64,000 nt of DNA, from assembly GCF_003362725.1 (NCBI RefSeq), contig NZ_QKTV01000003.1:1-64000 (forward strand), in the 5' to 3' direction. The stretch's first letter is position 1. Each line of letters starts with the position of its first letter. The notes under the pieces were generated by a model that was not told the origin of the DNA, searched no databases, and saw only the letters and a program-made list of their open reading frames with translations. The translations under genes and the position numbers were made by a program. Origin of the DNA: Winogradskyella aurantiaca (GTDB lineage Bacteria > Bacteroidota > Bacteroidia > Flavobacteriales > Flavobacteriaceae). Of the stretch, positions 58,023-64,000 are shown piece after piece.

Positions 58023-58625
58023 TTATTTAACTGAATCATTTGCAGGTAAGGTAATATCTTTCTTAACAACTGCTTTACCGTCCGACTGCTCCATAGAAAT
58101 TAAACAATCTATATTTTTACGTTTTAAACGTCTTTTACAATTTTTACTTATTAACGGATCATCTTCAAACATTAAGGCTGGAAGTGCAAAATCTTCTGAA
58201 TCTGGCAGTTTAGCTACCAAATAAAACTGCTTTGGACCGTAACGTCTTGGATAGTTTAGTTTTACAATAGCTTCACCAGGAACAAATGTATGAAAGGTAT
58301 AATTACCTTGATCATCTGTCTTCACCCATGTTCTGTGACGTAAACGCTCCTTTCCATTGTTGGTTTCAAACTGAAACTCTCCATTTTCATCATGTTGATA
58401 TAAATACAATATCACATTTTTAGCAGGAGTCAATCCATCAGACAACAGTACTTTTCCTGTTATAGTTACTTGTTCTGGTTTACTATCAGCATCAGGCATG
58501 GTAGCCTCATTTGATAAATCCATTTGCTCATAATCGTAAAACGGAATATCCTCATTTTGACCAAACGCCAAAATTGGAGTAAAAGACAGAACTAAAACAA
58601 GGATGAAATAATTTAAAGGTTTCAT
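58023..58625 (-). CDS. Intradiol-dioxygenase-like secreted protein lacking the iron-binding histidines
   Basis: The 200-residue protein has a signal peptide ending about AFGQ. The middle (about 50-145) has the fold signature of intradiol dioxygenases and related carboxypeptidase-regulatory-like sandwiches: ITGKVLLSDGLTPAKNVILY, HRTWVKTDDQGNYTFHT, VPG. At the place where active enzymes carry the HxH iron ligands the sequence is YGPKQFYLVAK, so it is probably not a dioxygenase. The C-terminal 50 residues are Lys/Arg-rich. It is transcribed alone with its own terminator. Confidence 0.75.
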   Translation of the reverse strand: MKPLNYFILVLVLSFTPILAFGQNEDIPFYDYEQMDLSNEATMPDADSKPEQVTITGKVLLSDGLTPAKNVILYLYQHDENGEFQFETNNGKERLRHRTWVKTDDQGNYTFHTFVPGEAIVKLNYPRRYGPKQFYLVAKLPDSEDFALPALMFEDDPLISKNCKRRLKRKNIDCLISMEQSDGKAVVKKDITLPANDSVK

Positions 58626-58754
58626 AAGATTCGGGTTTATTAATCAATATAAAACTAGAACCTAATCATGAGGGTTGCATTTTTTTTTGTTTAAACCCAC
58701 AAAAGTCCGATTTGAGGATTTTTCGAACGATTTTATCCGATAAACAACAAGTTT

Positions 58755-59378
58755 TCAATCACTTAAAACCATCTCAAATTCAATAATCCCAGCATCAATT
58801 TCTGTTTTAACTAATGTACCATTCTCATAATGGTATACACTTTTATGCCCGTTTGGTGCTGTTTTAGTATACTGGTGTGCACCAGAGGTTTCGAGTTTAT
58901 GAAATTCCCCCTTCTCTTCAGAAAAGACTTTTGATAAGCCAATTGGTTCATCAAAAAACAGACGTTCTACACTAAAAGAAATGGATTGATTGATGCTTAT
59001 AGGTTTGTCACTATTCTTAGTGTACACATAACCTTCTTTAGTTTTTTTTACTTCCGAAAAGTTCTTTCCTTTTTTACCAACTTCTGAGAGTACTTTGGAT
59101 TGCAATAGGATATCATTGAGGTAAACTGTACTATTTTGATGCTGGATTCTAATGGTTGCCAATAAATGGTACTCAATATCTACATACGAATTATACCTCA
59201 CAGAATCATTGGTTTTGACTCTTGTTGTTTCTAAGGACCCCATGACCTTCCCCTTGTGCAGTATACGATATTTAAGCGTTAACGATTGAGAACTTAAGGT
59301 GAGACAACTCAAACCAAATAAAAGCAACACAAGGGGTTTAATTGAGTTTAGCTTGCCTTTTAAACGGAAAATATCCAT
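58755..59378 (-). CDS. DUF6134 family exported protein
   Basis: From the ATG at 59378 the protein has 207 residues with a signal ending about TLSSQS; the ATG at 59441 would add 21 polar residues before the signal and overlap the divergent promoter zone. The body is beta-rich: LKYRILHKGKVMGSLE near the start, IDAGIIEFEMVLSD at the end, as in DUF6134 proteins. Function unknown. It is divergent from the glycosyltransferase gene. Confidence 0.75.
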   Translation of the reverse strand: MDIFRLKGKLNSIKPLVLLLFGLSCLTLSSQSLTLKYRILHKGKVMGSLETTRVKTNDSVRYNSYVDIEYHLLATIRIQHQNSTVYLNDILLQSKVLSEVGKKGKNFSEVKKTKEGYVYTKNSDKPISINQSISFSVERLFFDEPIGLSKVFSEEKGEFHKLETSGAHQYTKTAPNGHKSVYHYENGTLVKTEIDAGIIEFEMVLSD

Positions 59379-59447
59379 GTCTTCAATTTTATAATTTAAA
59401 TTATGACTTCTTTTAAAACAATCAAAACCCTGAATAAACATTTATGA

Positions 59448-59455
59448 TATCTTTG
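59448..59455 (+). promoter_or_regulatory. -7 promoter box for the glycosyltransferase gene
   Basis: TATCTTTG is an exact TAnnTTTG match, 28 bp before the TTG start at 59484. No good -33 box was found. Confidence 0.42.
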
Positions 59456-59483
59456 ATTATTAAATAAGAAATCGCCTTTAGCA

Positions 59484-60326
59484 TTGTTTAAACACTTTTT
59501 AATTACTCGATTTAATCTTAGAAAGGAAGACTGGATCTCAAACAAACACAATAAACCCATTCTCACAGATGAATGGCATGTGAATAGGTTCGAACTTTTT
59601 AAGACCTATTGCTTTCCCAGTGTTGCTGCTCAAACCAATAAAAATTTCGATTGGATTGTCTATTTTGACACAACCACTAAAGACGAATTTAGAACCATTA
59701 TTTCTGAATTAGAGAAAGAGCTTCCAAATTTTAAGCCTTTTTACATTGATGGGATGACACATTTTATTCCTTCTATAAGGGCTCATATGAAGAATGTTGA
59801 AGAAGACTTTATAATTACAACAGGTATCGATAATGATGATTGCATTAGCATGAATTTTATAGATGAAATTCAACAACAATTCGATGCCCAGGAATTTATG
59901 TGCATTGATTTTGTTGATGGGTATACTGTAGAAACTCAATCCTCCATAAAAATTGGAAAAAAACTGCACGCCTTTAATCCGTTCTTATCGCTCATAGAAC
60001 GAAATATCGATCCAAAAACCATTAAAGATCGGTCCCACAGAAATTGGAAAAAAGAGCGCAATATCAAAAGAATACCCAATAAAAGAATTTGGTCTTCGAT
60101 CATTCATTTTGAGAATAAAGTGAATGAATTCACTGGTTATGGTAAAGTAGACCCAGAAGAATTCTTTGAGAAATTTAAAATATTACCCCGTCAGGAGTCT
60201 TATATCAGGGCCAATTTAGTTCCCACATCTAAATGGAAAATGCAAAGCTTCATAAACCACCTGGACTCTCGACTAACCTATGCTTCTAAAAGCATTAAAC
60301 GTTCTTTAGGGCTTTATTACAAATAA
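59484..60326 (+). CDS. Putative rhamnosyltransferase-type glycosyltransferase
   Basis: The 280-residue cytosolic protein resembles the putative rhamnosyltransferase family: LITRFNLRKEDW, WHVNRFELFKTYCFPSVAAQ, FDWIVYFDTTT, and the metal/nucleotide-sugar DxDD-like motif GIDNDDC. The start is TTG at 59484, just ahead of the conserved first strand; I saw no ATG nearby. It is isolated from other glycan genes, so the acceptor is unknown. It probably acts in cell-surface polysaccharide synthesis. Confidence 0.8.
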   Translation: MFKHFLITRFNLRKEDWISNKHNKPILTDEWHVNRFELFKTYCFPSVAAQTNKNFDWIVYFDTTTKDEFRTIISELEKELPNFKPFYIDGMTHFIPSIRAHMKNVEEDFIITTGIDNDDCISMNFIDEIQQQFDAQEFMCIDFVDGYTVETQSSIKIGKKLHAFNPFLSLIERNIDPKTIKDRSHRNWKKERNIKRIPNKRIWSSIIHFENKVNEFTGYGKVDPEEFFEKFKILPRQESYIRANLVPTSKWKMQSFINHLDSRLTYASKSIKRSLGLYYK

Positions 60327-60645
60327 GGTATGCATTGATTAAAAGTAATTGATTTAAATAGGATTAAAGACTTTCTCGATTAACAAGATTTAAAATAGCT
60401 TGTTTAATTTATGCTAATAAAAAATTCCAAAATTATAATGACCTTAATTCGCTTGTTATTATAAAATGAATGGCTGCATATAAAATGTTATCACAATTGA
60501 GCCCAAACATTCAATCATCAAAAAAAATATAGTAACATTTCTTAAGAAAATGTCATGATTAGTTTTAGGGTTGACAACGACCATTATATTTACAAAAACT
60601 TGGTATAAAAAAGATTGATATTACCGGCCTTATTCCCTAATCTTA
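60327..60645. other. 319-bp AT-rich gap between convergent genes
   Basis: No coding frame with protein-like composition, RNA gene or clear terminator was seen. An imperfect palindrome lies at 60535-60553. Confidence 0.5.
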
Positions 60646-61158
60646 TTATTCTAATTTCTTCATGCTTATTGTTTTGGGGAAAATAGTCTCCATTTCACCA
60701 AATATCAAATCAACTTCCGGGTTGTCTCGATATACTAATGCCATGCCATTGTCCTGTATTTCAACAATTAATACCGCAAATTTTCTAGTTTTATAATTAC
60801 CGTATGGAAATTTAATTATCCCATCGTCTATTATCTTAGGTATTTTAATACCTGAAATATACCTTCCAGTTTGAAATTCGCATTTACCAGAATCAAATTG
60901 GCAAAATTTGGCTCTAAACATTTCCATATAGACATTTTCAAATTGTACTTTCTCAGTATATATTTTAATTTGAAATGCATCATTATTTTGAGTGCCCTCC
61001 CAAACCCCAGTGTACTTTTCAAATATATCTGTTGGTATCCTGTAATAAGCACCATCAATGGTATTTTCTAGTTTCTTTCCTTTTTCAAGGTAAATTTCTT
61101 GTCCAATTCCAATATGAGGAATGACCAATATTAAAGTGATAATAAAATATTCTTTCAT
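60646..61158 (-). CDS. Exported protein, possibly DUF6705-like
   Basis: The 170-residue protein has a signal peptide ending about IGIGQ. A beta-rich domain follows with YTGVWEGTQNNDAFQIKIYT, like the opening of DUF6705-type proteins of Flavobacteriia, where a GTW-x-W-T-x-x-x-D-x-F strand pattern occurs. Two cysteines (in RAKFCQFDSGKCEF) may form a disulfide. Function unknown; assignment tentative. Confidence 0.65.
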   Translation of the reverse strand: MKEYFIITLILVIPHIGIGQEIYLEKGKKLENTIDGAYYRIPTDIFEKYTGVWEGTQNNDAFQIKIYTEKVQFENVYMEMFRAKFCQFDSGKCEFQTGRYISGIKIPKIIDDGIIKFPYGNYKTRKFAVLIVEIQDNGMALVYRDNPEVDLIFGEMETIFPKTISMKKLE

Positions 61159-61277
61159 GAGGACAATAGTCTTACTTATTCATTTGAAGAATTAGAGTCT
61201 AGACCCTTCTATTACTGCAAAAAAAGTGCTTTATTATTTCAATCCCTCTAGATGAGAGTTAGTTACTACTACGATTA

Positions 61278-62312
61278 TCACATCATAATACCATTTTTAG
61301 ATTTAATGGGTGGCGGCAGTTCTGTTTCACCAAGCATTTCTCTAAGATCGATCTCAATGGTTCGGCATAGCGATAGCATGGGAATATCGTTGGCCATCCC
61401 CTGAAATGGATTCTCTGAATAGTCACCAACAACATCCATCATCACATAAATCCAAGCTACTAAAGCAGATACAGGTACAGATACCCATAAGCCCCATTCT
61501 CCAATTTTCATCAATTCCGGAACCATACTAAAGGGAATAAACAGTATGAAAATATAGACAAAATGTTGGCTCATATTGGCGTATTGTCTGGGCAAAGGAA
61601 ACTTCTTAATACGCTCATTCTTTCCTTGAAGTTCATAAAACGTCCTTAGAACTCCAGAAATGGTCATATGTCTAAAGTCGTCAATTAGGTCGTTTGCTCT
61701 TAATTCTCTTAAGTCTTTGGCTTGCTCATTAATTATTTGAGTCGCGGTATTAGCATAATTGACAAGCCTGTCATGTTCCTCTTCTGGTAAAAATTGACGC
61801 AATTCCACTTGTGTTACCTCATCATTTACTAAACCAATTCCATATTGTTCCTGGAAAATACTTGCGGTTCTACGCACATGTCCTTTCTGGCTAATATGTT
61901 CCCACTCTGTTGGAATTAACAATTGACTTCTATGTGCATACAACCAAGCTATGTGTCTGTATATTAATCGCTTCTTTACTTTATTAATATGTTCTTGAGG
62001 AACCTCAGAAGAAGTGAATTGATTAGAAATAAAATTGGTGACGTACATTCCCCAAGTGCGGCTATCATTTACAATTCCACCCCATATCTTTCTTGCCTCC
62101 CACATACGATCATAAGACTGGTTGTTCTTAAAACCAACATAGAATGCCACAGCAGTACCAATAACGGATACAGGTAGCCATGGAATTACAATCGAGATTA
62201 TTTTGTTATAATAAAGTGCCGCCACGACACCCATGAACAACATGAGCCAGATAATTCTTACCCAGCCCCATTTCAACATTTTTAATAAACTGATGCTTTT
62301 GGTTGTGATCAT
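61278..62312 (-). CDS. Bestrophin family chloride channel
   Basis: The 344-residue protein matches the bestrophin family: RIIWLMLFMGVVAALYYN, LPVSVIGTAVAFYVGFKNNQ, SYDRMWEARKIWGGIVNDSR, and late GLWVSVPVSALVAWIYVMMD with the ENPFQGMANDIPM segment. Four membrane helices and cytosolic helices are expected, as in bacterial pentameric homologues. Its ATG overlaps the stop of the DUF4251 gene by 4 bp, so the two are coupled. Confidence 0.9.
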   Translation of the reverse strand: MITTKSISLLKMLKWGWVRIIWLMLFMGVVAALYYNKIISIVIPWLPVSVIGTAVAFYVGFKNNQSYDRMWEARKIWGGIVNDSRTWGMYVTNFISNQFTSSEVPQEHINKVKKRLIYRHIAWLYAHRSQLLIPTEWEHISQKGHVRRTASIFQEQYGIGLVNDEVTQVELRQFLPEEEHDRLVNYANTATQIINEQAKDLRELRANDLIDDFRHMTISGVLRTFYELQGKNERIKKFPLPRQYANMSQHFVYIFILFIPFSMVPELMKIGEWGLWVSVPVSALVAWIYVMMDVVGDYSENPFQGMANDIPMLSLCRTIEIDLREMLGETELPPPIKSKNGIMM

Positions 62313-62872
62313 ACAGGTAATTTATCTATGGATCCTTCGTATCTAATAGAAGTCCTATTGGCACCATATACCTGAACTACAGCACGTTTATTGGTAAAAA
62401 CATCCATTTTAACATTAAACTGCTCCGTTCCATTTTTTATCACAAACCTTACCAATACGCGGCTATTCTTATCGTTTTCAATAATTTCCATAGACTGCGG
62501 TGTGGTATTAAATTCAATCGCCGTAGATCGGGTATCTGCATAATACCCGGTTTGAACTTCACCATAATAAGGGAGCCGCCCTTCAACATTATCAGTACTA
62601 AAATTCAAATAACTATTGTCTTTTTCCAAAACAATTCTAGATCCAACATTTTCAGTCCCTCTAAAAATTGCATCTGTGGCTTCTACCACGGCATTTGTTT
62701 GAAGTGGATATGCAATGGTTGCAGAAAACCGGTAATTCTGCGAATTAACAATTTCCTTTATCTCGTTATACTGTTGCAGGTTGTAAGCCTGTTCTGCCTC
62801 AGATTTTGAAGGACCACATGACACCATTATTACAGTGCATAAAATTGCGCTAACTCGGTGTAATCGTTTCAT
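62309..62872 (-). CDS. DUF4251 lipoprotein
   Basis: The 187-residue protein has a lipobox ending MVSC (Cys19). The DUF4251 pattern is clear: NSQNYRFSATIAYPL, YLNFSTDNVEGRLPYYGEVQ and a closing VYGANRTSIRYEG. The family is common in Bacteroidota and of unknown function. It is translationally coupled with the bestrophin gene downstream. Confidence 0.85.
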   Translation of the reverse strand: MKRLHRVSAILCTVIMVSCGPSKSEAEQAYNLQQYNEIKEIVNSQNYRFSATIAYPLQTNAVVEATDAIFRGTENVGSRIVLEKDNSYLNFSTDNVEGRLPYYGEVQTGYYADTRSTAIEFNTTPQSMEIIENDKNSRVLVRFVIKNGTEQFNVKMDVFTNKRAVVQVYGANRTSIRYEGSIDKLPV

Positions 62873-63127
62873 ACATTACATGTTTTGTGATGAACCTAAA
62901 TTTACTAAATATTAACGGATGCATTTAGAACTGATTCAGCTTATTATTCTCAATATTTAATGCTTTTCTACAATCGTCCAATAAATTCGATGAATTCCAT
63001 TTTTTATTTTTTGAACGAAAAAAGAAGAATTTCAACTTTAATTTTTTGAAGTCCTTAGTACCCGTGTTTAACTTCAATAATAGAAAAACTGGATTCCCTC
63101 GCCTTGAATATTATAAATTTAGAGATT

Positions 63128-63388
63128 ATGGAAACCACATTATCCTTGTTTAATCAAATTAACAGCCTCTCCTATTGGTTCTTGCATCAATCGCGATTTA
63201 AATGTGTTATTAAGCTGGATGCAGAAATAGACGAATACTACGTAAGTGTCAGAAAAAATAATGAGATACTTTACACTTATTCCATAAACAGATTCAGCAA
63301 AAAAAACAGGAGTTACCTGGAATTTGAATTGCGATCCATCGTTAATCAACTACTCTATTTCAAGGATTACGTTGCTGAAGCATCGTGA
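63128..63388 (+). CDS. Small 86-residue hypothetical protein
   Basis: The ATG at 63128 is preferred over an in-frame TTG at 63104. The protein METTLSLFNQINSLSYWF onward is charged with no signal peptide; the segment EIDEYYVSVRKNNEILYTYS looks like a beta hairpin and the rest helical. I do not recognise the family. Its stop codon starts a 10-bp inverted repeat shared with the convergent gene end. Confidence 0.6.
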   Translation: METTLSLFNQINSLSYWFLHQSRFKCVIKLDAEIDEYYVSVRKNNEILYTYSINRFSKKNRSYLEFELRSIVNQLLYFKDYVAEAS

Positions 63389-63434
63389 CAAGAAAACATT
63401 GTGACCAATGAAAGCTATTTATTATTTCTTGTCA
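63386..63434. repeat. Nested inverted repeat between convergent gene ends
   Basis: Perfect 10-bp arms, TGACAAGAAA (63386-63395) and TTTCTTGTCA (63425-63434), contain the plus-strand stop codon (left arm) and lie directly beside the minus-strand one. A smaller hairpin, CATTG-TGAC-CAATG, is nested at 63397-63410. It may end or stabilise both transcripts. Confidence 0.5.
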
Positions 63435-63862
63435 ACTAATAAACTTGAATTACTGGAGTTATCAAGCTTATCCCAAAGATAATCTGAGGTTAATCTAAAA
63501 CTACCAAGATGTTCAAAACTACAATTCTGTGGCTCTATAATGGATAAAAAAGGTTCCTGTTTCTTGTTATTATATAAATGGTAGACCTCACCAACCTGGG
63601 GTTCAAAACTAAATTTAGCATTGGTCACCAACTCATTATATTCTAACACTACCATTAATTGTTCATACTCCGCTTTAAGAGCTTGATACTTGGTCTTAAG
63701 ATGCTTATTCGCCTTGTATACCTGAGAATTCTTCCAGGTCCCATTATTAGGCATTGTTATTTGTGGCGCCCCTACCCCTGTTGCATATGGCTTAAAGGCA
63801 GCGTCGTATTGTTGAGTATCCTCATTAAAAACAACTAAATCTGGCTTTTTCTTTTTGGTCAT
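63422..63862 (-). CDS. DUF2452 family protein
   Basis: The 146-residue protein matches DUF2452: LPYA-like start YATGVGAPQI, VYKANKHLKTKYQALKAEYEQL, NAKFSFEPQVGEVYHLY, LSIIEPQN and LGSFRLTSDYLWDKL. Function is unknown, although members are sometimes mislabelled GTP-binding. It is 11 bp downstream of a flavin oxidoreductase gene and probably co-transcribed. Confidence 0.87.
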   Translation of the reverse strand: MTKKKKPDLVVFNEDTQQYDAAFKPYATGVGAPQITMPNNGTWKNSQVYKANKHLKTKYQALKAEYEQLMVVLEYNELVTNAKFSFEPQVGEVYHLYNNKKQEPFLSIIEPQNCSFEHLGSFRLTSDYLWDKLDNSSNSSLLVDKK

Positions 63863-63873
63863 CTGATTTCTAA

Positions 63874-64000
63874 TTAAAGATATTCTGAAGTTAAATTTTC
63901 AACGACCAAACCGTCTTCCAGGCTTTTGATAATTCCTTGGGCAGCACGCTCTCCTGAAATCATCGCTGCATTTAAGGAACTATTCAACAAATAATCTCCA
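63874..64000 (-). CDS. FAD-dependent oxidoreductase / amine oxidase (3' end only)
   Basis: The last 41 codons are visible. The minus-strand frame reads GDYLLNSSLNAAMISGERAA, the C-terminal FAD-contacting motif of flavin amine-oxidase-type enzymes, then ends EYL and stop at 63876-63874. The rest lies beyond the right edge. Operon with DUF2452 is likely from the 11-bp spacing. Confidence 0.78.
   Translation of the reverse strand, partial: GDYLLNSSLNAAMISGERAAQGIIKSLEDGLVVENLTSEYL

Noticed and set aside
59588-59600. GGTTCGAAC resembling a tRNA T-loop
   Set aside because: It lies within the glycosyltransferase coding sequence and no cloverleaf can be drawn around it.
60535-60553. Imperfect palindrome around CTTAAG
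   Set aside because: The symmetry is offset by one base and sits in AT-rich sequence with no nearby gene start.
63104-63127. TTG start extending the small plus-strand gene by eight codons
   Set aside because: The ATG at 63128 is a better start and nothing in the extension looks conserved.

Overview
The window looks like a chromosomal segment of a marine member of the Flavobacteriaceae (Bacteroidota). The base composition is AT-rich. Two proteins end in type IX secretion (T9SS) sorting domains. There are many signal-peptidase-II lipoproteins, flavobacterial DUF families (DUF6090, DUF6134, DUF4251, DUF2452), a GH81 laminarinase with a CBM6-like module, and several TAnnTTTG-type -7 promoter boxes. 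I see no rRNA, tRNA, CRISPR array, insertion sequence, integrase or phage gene. It reads as ordinary chromosome rather than a mobile island, with signs of local gene decay.

Layout. 1-4997: 3' end of a giant T9SS-secreted adhesin-like protein, with three almost identical 213-bp tandem repeats at its left edge. 5156-7667: an EF-G paralogue with degenerate GTPase motifs plus a small helical protein. 7717-10797 (minus): penicillin-acylase-family lipoprotein and a LamG-like lipoprotein. 10906-18933 (plus): a three-gene run for exported peptide or amide hydrolysis (CocE/NonD hydrolase, sortilin/BNR propeller, S9 peptidase). 18934-23602 (minus): DUF1853, M23/LysM peptidase, SLC12-type transporter, YceI. 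23731-27632 (plus): a membrane-anchored winged-helix regulator of unusual topology, an OprO/P-type porin, an S41-like protease. 27942-30495: two convergent DoxX-like membrane proteins, an exported DinB-like protein, RlmF. 30556-35712 (minus): GH-A clan glycosidase and GH81 endo-1,3-glucanase, with two near-identical hairpins flanking the GH81 gene and a probable gene remnant beside one of them.

36194-45099: gamma-glutamyltransferase, a membrane class III nucleotide cyclase convergent with a large AraC-HTH/TolB/TPR regulator, a tandem direct repeat between that regulator and an ankyrin lipoprotein/acyltransferase pair, then DUF6090 and a beta-lactamase-fold hydrolase. 45133-48452: dienelactone hydrolase, DUF1566-like and fasciclin lipoproteins, a LysE transporter broken by two frameshifts, and a 54-residue ORF. 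48455-53922: an MltF-like transglycosylase, then an FtsX-type permease and its ATPase divergent from a TesA-like esterase, the arrangement also known in E. coli (ybbP-ybbA/tesA). 53924-57874 (minus): a four-gene unit (SDR, AraC regulator, metallo-beta-lactamase-fold hydrolase, zinc alcohol dehydrogenase), in which the regulator has an in-frame amber codon near its 5' end. 58023-64000: intradiol-dioxygenase-like protein lacking the usual histidines, DUF6134, a glycosyltransferase, an unassigned exported protein, a bestrophin channel with a DUF4251 lipoprotein, DUF2452 and the 3' end of a flavin oxidoreductase.

The dominant themes are handling of extracellular polymers (laminarin, peptides, amides), envelope maintenance, and regulatory proteins that join membrane or TPR sensing modules to DNA-binding domains. 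I did not find a clearly new defence or mobile system. The best leads are the EF-G paralogue, the cyclase/AraC-TPR locus with its direct repeats, the reversed-topology winged-helix regulator, and several apparently recent gene-inactivation events.
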